The translations under genes and the position numbers were made by a program. The notes under the pieces are model-generated. The model was not told the DNA's origin and did not search any database. It saw only the letters and a program-made list of their open reading frames with translations. From Uloborus plumipes (lineage: Eukaryota; Arthropoda; Arachnida; Araneae; Uloboridae): a DNA stretch of 64,000 bases. The first letter of the stretch is position 1; each line of letters begins with the position of its first letter. Shown one piece after another: positions 12,334 through 25,328 of the stretch. The DNA lies in the NCBI GenBank assembly GCA_038373865.1, contig JAXGGA010001695.1:79439-143438 (forward strand), read 5' to 3'.

Positions 12334-14965
12334 AACGATATTTTCAATGTGCTAAAACTCGTAAAATAAAACTGAAATGAAAAATGAATTTTTTTTTTTC
12401 TATTTTTTCAGTTTTAGAAACAAATTTTATTGATTCCAGATTTCTTTACTCAGATTAAAAATGCGTGTCTCTTTCAGAGATTTAAGCAATGTCAGATTTT
12501 AAAATGCAAAGATCACGAGTTCTTATCACTGTTCATTTGTTCAAACTGATTAAGCAGTTAGTCACTGATTTCAAGAGATTTCTAATCAGTTAAAATCGAA
12601 CAGTTTGGTAACAAGATTTTTTTTAAATTCTTCTTTCACACTTTAACTTAGATTTAATCTGGGGAGGGGGGATAATGGTCCCCGCATGTATGTAAAATGT
12701 CAGGTTAGGAATTTCAATATGTAAAACTAAGAGCTTTGAGGAAGGAGGGGGGGGGGGAGGCGCCGCTCAAAGCAAAATGCAATGTCTAAAGTAACTGTAC
12801 TGTTTGAAATTTATTCAAAACGAAAGCTATTTTCAGAATCTATTTTAACAAAATATTGTGCAGAGTTATAAAGTCAACTTCCCTATACATCATTGAATTT
12901 TCAATTACAATTTGATGACCGTTTAATTTTTATTATTCAAGCTCTTTGTTTCAATTGCAAGCACATATAAAGTCCGTCAAATACCTAACTCAATTGCAAA
13001 AACGCACCCTGACAAAAAAGTTTTAAATTTGTGTAAGTTAAAAAAAAGTAAAAATAGCACACACAAATAGCAGGTTGTTCTTCAAAAATATAACTAAGAG
13101 AATATTTTTAATGGAATTCACCAACAGTAACTACGATTAAAAAGAATGAGTAGACAATGACAATTTGAAATTGCTGAAGGTGTTATTTGTTTCCAAATGA
13201 ACAAAAAATAATTGATACAAATAATTAGAGAATAAATAATGAAATATTTGCTTTTTTACTTTTATTTATAAAATATTCATCTGCAAAAGTATTGTTTTAG
13301 CATAAAGTCAAAATGCTTTAACTGAAGAAATTGTAAATTGACTCTGGTGATTTTGTCATATAAACTATGAAGATAATTTTTACAAGTTCATTTTTTAGTC
13401 ATAAATTATTTCCCTGTTTGGAACACAAAATATAGACTATATTTACTCTTTGTTTATTATTAATGATTTTAAAAAAAATCACATTATTGGAATGTTAAAA
13501 AAAAAGCTTTAAATAAAACCCATAGAGGATAACAGCATTAAATATTTTTTTAAATAGCTTCAGAGTAATAAAATTAAAAATTTTCTCAAATTTAGAAATT
13601 TTAAATAAAGAATTTCCTTTTGGTAAAGTTCTTCTAAAGCGAAGTCCAACTTCTAGTTCAGAAACTGTAGAAAAAGAAATTTTTTTTCGTAGAGTATAAA
13701 GCAAGATTCACTCAACTGCTTAAACTTGAACAAAGAAACTCAAAATCCACATAATATAAAACGAAGTGTTCCTCGAAAAATGTTTTGAAAATAATTTCTT
13801 GAAAAGTAATTACAGAGAAGGGGAGGCCAGAAAATATACATGCCCCGCTTAATTTCTTACTTCATAAAATTAATTCTTCAATCATTTCAAAGCACTTCAT
13901 TGGACTAATCCATTCATTTTGAAATGATTTTATTTTCGAAGAAAAGTTTTGAGGGAATAAGCAAACAGATCTCAATGCTTTATGATATAAATCATGTTTA
14001 TAAATTTTGCTCTTTTTCCCCTTCTTCCTTTCATTTCACCTTTACCTTTTGGCTGGAAAATATGCTAAAACGGTAATTAATGTTGCATAAAATAGTCTAA
14101 AACTTCTAGCAATAAAAAGTTTTAAATTAAAGTTTTGCTTCGATTTAAAAAAATCTATTTACCCAATTAGAATTTCTTGTGTGAACTCATCTCTCATGCT
14201 ATTGTTATAATCTACTTTTTCATCTATTTTCCAATAAAATAATAAGCAAAATGAAACCCAGCTATTTTTATTTGATTACCGTTGTTTAAAATTACTAAAT
14301 GCGCAGAAACTATATGTTACAGTGTAGAATAATCAGTGTAGTACAGAATAGAAGCACTGAAGTTAGGTATTGACTTTTTGCGAACTTTAAGCCCCCCCGT
14401 AGATTTTGCAATGTTTAAATACATGGATTTATATGGTATATGTATGTCCTTTACGGCAGTTTCAGTTGCATTTATGCAAATGAATAATCGAAAAATCGTT
14501 CGAAATTTTCTTACTTTAATTTAGTAAATTTTGAACAATTCACTAGAACTAAAGTTTTGACAGTACATACGCGGCGCATCCTTTCCTACTTACTGAACAA
14601 AAATATTACCTCTCCAGACAGCAATTAACTTTTAATGATATTTCTGCAGTTAGAATCGATTTGTAAAAACAAGCACGGCTATTCTGTTCCCAATCTTGCT
14701 AATTGATTGATCTGAAGCTACATATCTAATTATAAGGTAGTTTCAAAGTTTTTATTCATTTATTAAACTTAGCGCCTCAGTTCCAAGCATAAATAAAAAG
14801 GTTTACCACATTTATTGTTTCACATTATCGGCAGGGCTGATACAGAGTTGTTTAGCAGACTCCAACCCTCCGTTTTTTTTTAGAGATTTAAATTTGCAGA
14901 GTATTTGAAATTACAATGTGGAGATGTTTAAATTAAAATATTCTCTGTAGGGCTTGCTTGTAAAG
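12334..14965. other. Long AT-rich stretch, nothing recognised
   Basis: No repeat family found elsewhere in this window, no tRNA-like sequence and no credible ORF. A G-rich run lies near 12746-12760. Confidence 0.35.
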
Positions 14966-15348
14966 CACTGTAAAAAAATGAATGTTGTTTTTACAGCAAA
15001 TATAGCGAGTTTTTTAGTAATAAACTGCAAAAATTACCAATTTGACAGTACTAAACCGCAAAATTGCTAATTTTTCAGTAATAAACTCTAAAATTGCTAC
15101 TTTTGCAGTTTGTTTCCATGCATATTGCAGTTTTAAACTAGAACCTCGGCTGCCAGTATTATACTGTCGTTTTTACAGTATAATACAGCTAAATTGTACG
15201 GCAATAAACTGTAAAATTGCTAACTTTACATTACAGTAAGAAAATAAAATTGCTAGTTTTGTAGTTTATGACTGTACATTTTACTTTTAAATTTGAACAT
15301 CGACTGCCAGTACTATACTGTAGAAACAACAGTTCATTTTTTGCAGTG
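14966..15348. mobile_element. CACTG-type palindromic MITE, copy 3
   Basis: CACTGTAAAAAAATGAATG at the left and TTTTTTGCAGTG at the right, with internal AGTAATAAACTNTAAAATTGCTA units. The frame called at 15042-15239 is simply this repeat. Confidence 0.8.
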
Positions 15349-15599
15349 CACGGGTATACATAAATCAATGCGCTCGCACTGATTTGTTTACAGATCATGT
15401 CACTTTTCACCACAACCAGCACACAACCAGAGCAGAGTGATCCATGTAAAAGAACTAATAGGTATTTTTCTCTCACATATTTGTAAAATCTAAAAAATCT
15501 GGTATGGACCCACACTACTTTCTTTTACCGTGTAAATTTCTTAGTAGATCCCTTCAGTTTTAAAATAGTGCTTGGAGTGATCAAGATAATAATTCAAAC

Positions 15600-16110
15600 A
15601 TACACACCCCTTGCGTCAACACTTGGCGACCAAAAGCTTGGCGATGTATCGCCAAGTGGTCGTGCCAATTCATATCACATAAGTCTGCATTGAAATGAAC
15701 ATTTGTTTACCCCAAAAAAGGTGTAAAACACCCCTTGGGAACATTCGAATGCAACTACAAGGGGAGGTGCACAACTAGTCCCCCTCAGAGCCTATACATA
15801 TACCAAACTAGAAGTTTCTATGGCATATAGTTTTTGAGTTATGCGACATACATACATACATACGCACATACATACGTACATACAGACGTCCCTTGAAAAC
15901 TCGTCGTAATAATGTCGGGGATAGTTGAAGAGGGTTTTCGGCTGGTTATATGTTGGTAGGTACGTGCTGATATGTCGAAAAAACGACTCAACATTCATTC
16001 AGGGGTGCGCAAAATCCAAATTTAGACTCAAATTCGAGTGAATTTTTTTTTCGCGATCACAATACTTCTTTTACTATACGAAAAAGAAAGTAAAAAGGAT
16101 CCCATGAATA
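15600..16110. repeat. Probable dispersed repeat with TTGGCGAT palindrome and CATA microsatellite
   Basis: Contains TTGGCGAT-GT-ATCGCCAA at 15641-15658, a CATACATACATACG run at 15845-15885, and an end reading CTTTTACTATACGAAAAAG. The style (conserved text, then ACATAC repeats, then a fixed tail) resembles a retroposon or dispersed element, but there is no second copy in this window to prove it. Confidence 0.35.
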
Positions 16111-16479
16111 TGGAACTATGTAATGTCTTTTCTTACTATACCAGCTGATAGCCTCAAATAAAAGTTATCCGAATTAAATGAATAATAGACATACTCCTCA
16201 CGAGTATTTGGCAAATATGCAAAGTAGATCAGAGCCAAAGCTTTAATCCAAAGGCTCGGAGATTTGATAAAATACCCAAGTTATATTGGATTAACATAAC
16301 TTTTATGAACTCATATTGATTGAAAGTTACCCCTCCTACCTTCTTGCTTGCTCGTTCGCATATCATTTTTTATTGTATCTGCGTTGCTTTTCTGTTCCAT
16401 GTTCCTTTTAATAAGTATTTGTGCTTCTAGATTTCTATGGATCACACTGCAGGTGCAGGTAGCCACATGTACCAGCATA

Positions 16480-16736
16480 CACTGTAAAAAATGAACTGTT
16501 ATTTTTACAGTATAATACTGGCAGCTGAGGTTCCAATTTAAAACTGTAAAATGCACAGTAATAAACTTAAATTGGCAATTTTACAATTTATTACTGAAAA
16601 ATTAGCAATTTAACAGTTTAGTACTGTAAAAGGGTCAAATTTCCAGTTAATTACTGCAAAATTAGCAATTTTTACAGTTTAGTGCTATAAAATGAGCTGT
16701 ATTATTCTGTAAAAACAACATTCCTTTTTTATAGTG
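16480..16736. mobile_element. CACTG-type palindromic MITE, copy 4
   Basis: CACTGTAAAAAATGAACTG to TTTTTTATAGTG, 257 bp, with TA on both sides (16478-16479 and 16737-16738). This is the most compact copy and probably closest to a single unit of the family. Confidence 0.85.
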
Positions 16737-17565
16737 TATAAAAGAAAAATCGAGTAGGAAAACCAAGCTTGCACTTTTATGATTAAAAAAGCGAGGATGT
16801 TTTGTTCTTTTCTTGTTGTCTATGCCTTAGTTCTGAAGCGACGCAAGACTGATCTAGTGTTATAGTATTTTTTTTCCCAATCAGAGGGTGACGAGCCTGT
16901 TAAAAAGCAAAACAGAATGCTCGTGCGTCAACAACGGAATGCTCAAAGCTCGCAGCAAACCACATGTCAAGTCAAGTAGATTGCTCCGATGAATTCTTCA
17001 CCTTTTACTTTCCACTCGGAATCTCCCTTTGGTCTATTCCCAGAATAACACATTATAAAAGTAATGTTTTGTAAAGGAAGAATGGGAAGAAAAAAAGAAA
17101 AAAAACTTGGCTCAATCTGAAGCCTGATCTGTTCGCTGATAAGCTTTCTCCAATGATGAATCTTCATCGTTTGCAAGACACTGAGAAGAAAGGTTTCGAG
17201 ATTCGAGCGCAGATAGAAACTTCTGTGCAAAAGCGCTGCCGCGGGGAGCTGGATGTTTAGTACCTTGTTGAGCGGTGGTAGATAAGGGGTTAGTAGCGAC
17301 GAAAATGAACGATTTCGAAGACCGATTTAGAATGTTTACATGTGAGCTCATGGAAAGAATTAGAATTTCGGCCGTAGGCCCTCCCATGGATTCAAAAGAA
17401 AGAGGAAAAATAATCATATAATTTTATTTTAATTAGAGTTACTTGCGGTACTTTTGAAACGGTACTAGGCTAATTTTGCAGCATTTTATATTTTTTAATA
17501 CAATTGATTTTAACAAAAATCGTGTCACTTCATCAATTTCGTGATATTTTTTCGAAAATTCAGAA
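16737..17565. other. Non-coding DNA without recognised element
   Basis: Moderately balanced composition around 16960-17400. Overlapping minus-strand frames at 16967-17230 and 17112-17417 have no recognisable domain and no repeat relatives here. Confidence 0.3.
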
Positions 17566-17889
17566 CAGTAGGGGAAGACCGCCTATATTGGACCCCCTAA
17601 GAACAGAAGGCCTGTGTCGCTCAATGTGAAGCAAAACAGAAATGCAAAATAGGTCATCGTAAGCTAAATTTAATCAGTAACCACCCTAGGAGCTTATATT
17701 TTCTGAAAATATGAAAATTATTTAAAATAAAATTATCTTATAAAAAGTTGCAAAAGTCCAATATAGGAATATATGCGCCTAAATTGAACCATGCGCTTCC
17801 TAAATTGGACCGTACCAGGAAATCATAGATTAATTTATATTTGAACTATACAGCTTTTTTCCAGGATTTGCAATAGAATTTCTTTTGCT

Positions 17890-18995
17890 TGGGCCTCACT
17901 TAGGCAGTGTTGATAAACTCGCCGATGGCATTTCATACACTTAATCATGTTTTGCACTTCATCTCTACGACAAAATTGCAATAACAATTGTTTTGTGCAG
18001 TTTCTTGCTTTTTCTTGTGTGACTTTTTCTGCTCTATGCGTCTTTTATACGGCTGTTAGAATGATTGCTAAGATAGCCTTCCTTTTTGTTCCTTCTATTT
18101 TTTTAGGCAAAGGTAATATGTGAGCTGGCTTTACAAAATCAGTTAGAGTTGACATGTTTTGATGAGAACTATCCGCCGATTCTGCAAAACTTGTACTAAT
18201 TTAAGTCGTAGCTAGCTCTTCTACATGGGTACAACTTGCACCGAACATCAGGCCCGTCATTTAGGGGGGGGGGGCAAGGGATGGGGTCAATTGCCCCCAC
18301 CCCTCTTGAATTGTAGAACTCAATGTATTTGCATATAAGTAGGCGGGGGCTATGTTGTTTTCTGGTGAAATTGTATTGTGTTTTTACCTTTTGCCCCACC
18401 CCCTGGAAAAACTTGAATTGACGGGCCAGCCGAACATGTAACCTGTTCACTTTGACTAGTTTTATCTGGACTACTTGCCTCTAATTCTGATGCAGCCAAG
18501 TCAATGTCATTAAATACTTGTCAATTAACACGCCAAACTCCTGTTCTTTAGAATCAACTCATTCTCTCTTCTTTATGTAAGTGCTGTGCCTATCCATTAA
18601 TAGAAGATATTCTTTTTACATTTCTTGGCTTAACAGTTTTGGTGAAAGTTGTATCAATTGTGTGAATTATCGTTTGTGATCCAACCTTTTTTTTTTTTTG
18701 AACAAGCATATTGCTCACCAGGGAAGCTTTTACGATAAGTCCGAACATGGAACGTAATTTTTTGAAATTAAGCGTGGGGAGCTCGCAATTCTGTTGCACT
18801 CATGCAGCAAATAACCAGTGTGTTTCTACCACGTTCATCACTCATTACTGCTCCAACCTGGTGTTTACCTCTATACGTCAATATATTTTGGCGCTTTTGA
18901 ACAGTGAAAAGACCGGCTTCATCTACATTGAACATTTTAGTAGCATATAAATTGTTTACTTTCAAAATCGTTTCGAAAATAACAAAGAATTTCAT
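17890..18995 (-). pseudogene. Broken pogo/Tigger-like DDE transposase
   Basis: Seen on the minus strand, in pieces. Segment 18995-18768 reads FFVIFETILKVNNLY, then MFNVDEAGLFTVQK, then KHQVGAVMSDERG; this is the first catalytic-Asp region of DDE_1 transposases (NVDETGL...VGA.TS.ERG in the family). Segment 18799-18590, in another frame, reads NFKKLRSMFGLIVKAS and IDTTFTKTVKP, matching the family region after the first Asp. Segment near 17990-17895 reads MIKCMKCHRRVYQHC, a C-x2-C...H-C motif like the cysteine motif found at the C-terminus of some pogo relatives. Frames are interrupted by stops, shifts and the nested MITE, so the gene is dead. Known role of the family: cut-and-paste transposition at TA sites. 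Confidence 0.8.
18249..18429. mobile_element. hAT-type poly-C MITE, 181 bp, nested in the pogo element
   Basis: Perfect 8-bp duplication CCGAACAT at 18241-18248 and 18430-18437. Ends CAGGCCCGTCATTT and AATTGACGGGCCAG are inverted with little mismatch. G-rich then C-rich interior. Same family as 60822-61013, which shares the internal CAATGTATTT text. Confidence 0.85.
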
Positions 18996-19695
18996 ATTTT
19001 TCTCTCAGTAATCCAGCATAAATTTTATTTAAGTTAATAACTATGCTTAACAACCTGAAACTGCAGCTTAATGGATGAAGAGAAAAAAAACATACATTTT
19101 AAGAAGTTGCAGCTTTTGCTTGATAAACATGTGCTTGATAAAAAATTTTAAATGAATATTGTGAATAGGTGTTAAAGTATGCTTAAAATAAGTTAAACTA
19201 CGCTATTAAATAAGACGAGTCACTTATTTTATGTTACCGTAATTAAAAAATCTTTTTTAAAATCATATTCTTAAACTGGACCACCGGTCCCATATAAGAA
19301 AATTATTTCGGTCCAATAAAGGAAAACACGCCATTTTTTATTCTTCAGCTCATTGTTCTGTCAAAAACTATCACAATCGCGCATGTAAATACATTGATGT
19401 AATCCTTATTAAACATAGATTATAATACTGTAACAGAATTTTACCGCAATTCTCAAGTTTTTCAGTTATTTTTCTAGAAACAAGTCCGCAAAATAAGATT
19501 TCGCACGTTTTCAACACAAATCAAGCCGTAACTCACGCTCAACAGTTCAAAGACTGGTGAAACTTCATACACGTTGACTTTATTCCTAAAACTTTATACT
19601 TCTACTGTTAAAGTGTAGCACAGATCTCTTTACTAGATTTTAAGCCTGAGGTCCAATTTAATCAGTGGTCCAATATAGGCGGTTTTCCCCTACTA

Positions 19696-21116
19696 CAATA
19701 GCAAATTAAACTATTGTTTGGTAATTACATAGCTTTTTATCTGTTCTCTATATTTCTCAAGAATTCTAAATATATATAATGCATTTTTCCAAAACTATCA
19801 TTCAATCTTTTTGTTCAACACTTTTTTTAATGTTGTCCTGTGATAACATTTCCAATATTAATTTTAAAAAAAATAATTATTATTCATGGGATTGAAAAGT
19901 TGAAAGATACAGTACATGTTTTTCCACGAAATTTAAATGTCAAAATGGGATTAAAACTAAAAAGGTGAGTGGCAAAGTCCCATTACATTTGAAAGTAAGG
20001 GGAAAATTGCCTTTTTGCATATCCGTAAAAACACCCTCAGTGCTTACTGTAATCAAGTATTTCTTAAGTTCACTGCCCATTGACGAAACGTTATAGCAAC
20101 GGTTTACAGTTACTTAGGGCATGTGTACTTGAAATAATCCTATGCAAGCAATACAAATGCACCCGGTTGGTGGGTTGATGATTCACGTTGAAACTATATC
20201 AGAAGATGCTAAGGAAAAAAAGCCACAGAAAAACAAACACGCAGCGTTTACTTTTTAATCATTCTTTAACTGATTTCTTTGTTATTGCTCTTTTTGCAAT
20301 AGACCTGATGATTATCTGATGATTCATGTGGTAAGTGATACGACGGGTTGAAATTCCTTCTTGCTATGGGTTTGCAAGTCAAGCATTGTTTTGCTTTACA
20401 CAGAAATTAAATTAACGTTTTAAAACTCTGGTCGATTAAAAAGCGATGAAAAATGCCACAGGGATTGAGTTTATAGAGTTTAAAGTCTATCTAAAGCAAA
20501 GAAAAGTCATCTATTTAAAATTAAGAGCTATGTACACACACACGCGCACACACCATAACGTCACTACGAATCACTACAATACGCGTCATTACGAAGGTGC
20601 AAGGGAACACCCGATTGGACTTTGAAGTTTCGAAAGGAACAAAATGAACATATAGTCAGAATATTTTTTAAATCATTAGCGTTTTTACTTTTATATTTTT
20701 TGTAATTCATATACTTATTTATTTTTAAATTAAAGAGTATAAGTTTGTTTCTTGGAGGTTTTTTTTCTTTTGAACAACTCCTTGAAAAAAAGTTTTAAAA
20801 GCTAACGATTATAAAATCCTCGTTTTCTACTTTTTCTACTGAGAAACTGTTTGTACTTTTTGTTCATAACAAATTTATTGTTAGATACATTTATTGTTAG
20901 ATTTATTGTTAGATTGTTATATGGGGTTCGAATTTAACTGCACCCCTTGCTCTAAAAGCTCTGAAAATTTGTCAGTCGTGGCAACCTTCCTAACAGAATT
21001 TTATCAGGAAAAAAAAAACTCGTTCAATTTATTTAATTTAATTTCAGACGCATAGTATTCCTACTACAGTATTTTGCAACATCAGTTCCTTAAAATACAC
21101 AACAAGCTCTAAAACT
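19696..21116. other. AT-rich DNA, nothing firmly recognised
   Basis: Holds a CA-rich microsatellite near 20533-20552 and a small ATTGTTAGAT tandem at about 20875-20920. No credible gene. Confidence 0.3.
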
Positions 21117-21120
21117 CTCC

Positions 21121-21621
21121 AGAGTCATTCCATAGTGACTAACATAACAAAATTACTGACAGCAGATATTTTTTCAACCAAAATAGCAGCATGACTAACG
21201 CAACATTTTTGCTACCCTGAAAATTAATGCTCATGTTGTGAGGCAAAATTTCTCAAAGTTAAGCAAGTGTTAAAAATTGAATGATATATTTGAAAAATGT
21301 GTGAAGTTGGCTTTTAAAAACATAAAACACATTTTTTAAATCTTAATTTGTTTTAGTCTTAAGTGCCACTTTTACTCAAGGTGGAGTGTAACTAACGTAA
21401 CGTGACTAACGTAACCATCGAATAACAAGCAGTAAACACACTACAAACTATTTATTATGGCTAATCTCAGTGATAATTACAATACTTTTTCAATTTTTTT
21501 TAACTTCTTATGTTGTATGATATTTATTTATTCATTTATTTATTTATTTATTTTTTATAATTTTTCACTCCGGTATTTTTTTTTTCTTCGGCTGAGGTTG
21601 ACATTCCTATGGAATGACCCT
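21121..21621. mobile_element. MITE-like element with GTCATTCCATAG inverted ends
   Basis: Left end AGAGTCATTCCATAG and right end CTATGGAATGACCCT are inverted complements with one mismatch. Between them the words GACTAACGTAAC / GACTAACATAAC recur near both the left part and 21395-21415. About 500 bp, no ORF. Target duplication is unclear. Confidence 0.6.
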
Positions 21622-23930
21622 CCATTGCAATAAGAACAATAGTCTGTGAAAACGGTTATTTCAAAAAGCACATCATTTTGACTCAAATCAGTAACTCATC
21701 TAATAATCTCCATCAGAGAAAGAACCACTATTTCTACAGAAAGAAAGGCAACAGTCGTTCAAATTTCACTTTAAAAAATTCCAACCGTTTCTAACTGTTC
21801 AAAAGGATGTTGCCTACGTAAAATCATCAATAGCAAAATAATGCTCAATTGGTTGTTTTCGCAAACGATAAATCAAATAAACTTGACAGTAACCTGAAGG
21901 TCAATGCGGAAGGATGGAAAGGAATTGAAGGACGAAATTTAAGAATAATATTGCAGAGGAAATAAGAGCATTCACATGTCTGATGAAAATTCCTTTAAAC
22001 AGAAGTTTCAGAAATTGAAATTCTATCTTTTTTACTTTAACATTTAATAAGGAAACGTGTAACTCAATGCATATTTATGAATAGCAATTTGTCACTTTCA
22101 AGATTATAATTACCTTATGATATCACATCCTGTATTTTGAAATAAACTTTTTTAGAAATTCATGCGCAAAAGAATGTGTAACTCTTTCGCAAGAGTAATT
22201 GAGGAAAATAAGAAATAAAAAACGAGTGCAGTAATTTTTCAATTTTACGGGCTATTTCTTAAAATCTGTCTCTATTGCTATATGAATAAAAATTAATGCT
22301 CATTCTGCCCCTTTGTTTTGTTATAAGGCGGTACTTTATGGAACACTTGAGGGTTCGCTCGATCCTCGCGGCACACTGAACTAAATTTCATGATGTCCAG
22401 ATATACAATACTTTGATCATTCACTATAGTTAAAGCAAGAAAAAGAAACACGTCACTTTTTTCCATATGAATAGAGCAATTGATAAAATTCACGTGGTGC
22501 ATTTGAAATTATCTAAATGATTTACTTCTTTTTTTTTCAGTAATAATAATCTTTACGATAGTTCATTCCCCCAACCCCTCTTTAGGATTTATTATCATTT
22601 GTTTTACCGAAATCTATTCGGCCAAACATGTGCTTTTGATGTTCAATACAAGTCCTGTCTTATCTTTACCACATTGCAACGGAGATTCGAACATCCTCGA
22701 ACCAGAACGAAAATGCAAGCATACAGATATCAATTTTGAAATTAGTAATAAAGTTACAACCACAAACGTCAGCCTTGCATGTACCTGATTACTAATAAAC
22801 ATGCCCACTACATAACTAAGAACAAGACTTAGCGTAAATTATATCTCTAAAGGCAAAACTGGGACCTAACCTGACCCATCAACGTCACGCCAGTGATGTT
22901 AATCCTCAGTTTGGACAAAAAGTTTTATCTAGTTAAACAACATTTTCTTATTTATGATGTTTATATTCTGTCTTACAAGTAATCATCTATCTTAATATTT
23001 CATTTTCCAACCATTACACCACAGGAGGAAACCATCGAAGGTGCTCAGAAGCGTGAATAAGTTGCAACGATTCCGACCAAAATATCTACCATTGTCTGAA
23101 GCAATCTCACAATTTCCTCAATTATCACCAAGCGTATGACGTTGAATACCCCCCTTCTGCCCCCATCGGTTACGTTTTTTCTTGCCGTCCAAGCCCCGTG
23201 TCGTTTTGTGACTTAGTCGATGTCATCGATGACGTGTCACTTACTGGAAGTGACAAGTCACGTAGTCGTCACACGTTGCAGAACTCTGTAACTGATGAAA
23301 TCTGGATTTTCATCGATACGCACGCATCCAGGCGAAATATGTTGATTAAAAGGTGTTTTCTGGTAGACACGCGATGCTAGTTGAGTATCTTTGATTGAAT
23401 GGATATTCGCGTGCAAATGATATTAATGAGTTTGTAAAAAGAGTTGTTGTGTGGTAGTTTTAACACCTCAGCGTGTGGTAAATTAGTGTAATTTCCGTTA
23501 TTACAGGAAACAAGTGCGGCAATGAATGTATGCAGTCATTAATTTTCTTAAAGACAAAGCTTTTTTTTTCTTTCTAAAACAAGAAAAAAAATTGTAATTT
23601 GCAGAGCAATTAGAATCCTGTTAATTTTATATTCATTTTTTCTTACCTGAGAAAGCACGCGGTTACTCTTTTTTTAACAGCTTTTGAAAAATGTTATATA
23701 TCAAAGTATCATGAAGCTCTTTGTCATTCACTGGTAGTTTTTTAAGGTCAGCTTTAAACATGACGTATGAAATATATTCATTTAGTCTTGCTGCATTTGG
23801 CTTCTCTTATAATTCAGGGTATCAAAAAATACTGAAAGCAACAAAGCAGTCTCAAACTTTAGTAACCAGAAATAGCTTAACATTTAGGGATAAAATAGAG
23901 CAGAGACCTCCATTTATTAATTTATTTTTT
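21622..23930. other. Non-coding DNA, partly balanced composition
   Basis: No repeat family of this window is visible. The segment 23090-23400 is less AT-rich and has a short + frame (23198-23380) without recognisable domain; possible regulatory DNA, unproven. Confidence 0.3.
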
Positions 23931-24186
23931 AGCCTACTTTCCGTTAAAAATAAAAGAAAAACGAAAAAGGCATTAAAAGTGGCTTAATGCATCCAAAAAA
24001 TATCGCCAAGTCCAAAAAATATCGCCGAGTCCAAAAAATATCGCCAAGTCAAAAAGAAATGAAAAGATAAAATAAATATCGAAAAATTAAAAATTTGAAA
24101 GTAGGGTATTGAGATGGAGAATTTGTGCGTCTGCCGGTCTGTCAGTCTGTCCCCCCCCCTAATAGCTTTTGAATGAACATTCCGAT

Positions 24187-24890
24187 TTGAACAAACTTTT
24201 TTTTGTTGGAAAGAGCTCGGCGAGTACAGCTCATTCCCATACTTGATTTTTCGATTTGAACATTTTTTGGTTCAACTTTGAGCCGTTCAAACAACCTGTC
24301 CGCGATACTAACTTTTTAATGAACAGTCCGATTTGAACAAACTTTTTTTTGTTGGAAAGATCTTATCAAGGACACTTCATTCCCGTACTTATATTTTCGA
24401 TTTGAACAATTTTTCGTTCAACATTGAACCGTTCAAACAAGCTCCCTTCAAACAAGCCCCTAATAATTTTTGAGTGACCAGTCGGATTTAAACAAACTTT
24501 TTTTTGTTCGAAGGATCTCAGAAAGGATACTTCATTACCATATTTAAATTTTCAATTTGAACATTTTTTCGTTCAGCATTGAACCGTTCAAACAAACTGT
24601 CACCTAATAACTTTTGAGTGAACAGTCCTATTTAAACGAACTATTTTTTGTTCGAAGGATCTTGGCAAGGATACTTCATTACCGTATTTAAATTTTCAAT
24701 TTTAACCTTTTTTCGTTCAACATTGAACCGTTCAAGCAAGCTTTCCCCACCTAATAACTTTTAAGTGAACTATCCAAATTGAATAAACTTTTTTTTGTTC
24801 GAAAGATATCGGAGAGGCTCATTCCCATAGTTCGCTTTTTGATTTGAACCATTTTTCATTCAACGTTGAACCGTTCAGAAAAAAAGTTAA
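24187..24890 (+). repeat. Five-unit, about 148-bp subrepeat inside R1
   Basis: Each unit contains TTTGAACAAACTTTTTTTTG, a GATCT-containing stretch, CATTCCCATA-like text, and CATTGAACCGTTCAAACAA. Starts near 24187, 24332, 24487, 24630 and 24778. The same subrepeats occur inverted at about 32440-33010 and direct at about 44880-45370. Confidence 0.8.
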
Positions 24891-25328
24891 CATTAGCGCC
24901 TACGGGGAAATTTAAGTTGAATGTTGATCCTGAGCTTAAAGGTGGATTTCCTTCAAACTAATTGTAAGAAAACGGTTTTGATAAAAAATGTATGTAAAGT
25001 ACTTTTCTGAATAATCTTCTGTGAGGACTGATTCCAACTCCGACTCCATAAACATGGCGGAAATGCAGGCTCAGAAAAAAAATGATTGACTGTGCAGACG
25101 ATTTTTTGTTCATTTATTTATCTGTTTTTTTTTTTTTTGCAGACGATTTTTTTTTTGTAACAAAAATTTTTCATTCGCAAGAGCCTTTTATTCTTTTTTT
25201 ATATTTAACAACTGGCAACGGATTAAAAATGAAATTCGAGACATTTTATTAACGAACGAGTTTATTTTTCTTTCTTTGATAAAATGTGTTTTGATGTTCT
25301 TTGTACTTTTATTTATTTATTTATTTAC

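Larger units (their letters stand above)
17566..19695 (-). mobile_element. pogo/Tigger-type Tc1-mariner superfamily transposon, decayed, about 2.1 kb
   Basis: Inverted ends AGTAGGGGAAGACCGCCTAT (17567 onward) and ATAGGCGGTTTTCCCCTACT (to about 19694) define the element. Its minus strand carries a broken transposase (next entry). A 181-bp hAT-type MITE is inserted at 18249-18429. The TA duplication expected for this superfamily is not intact at the left edge. Confidence 0.85.
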
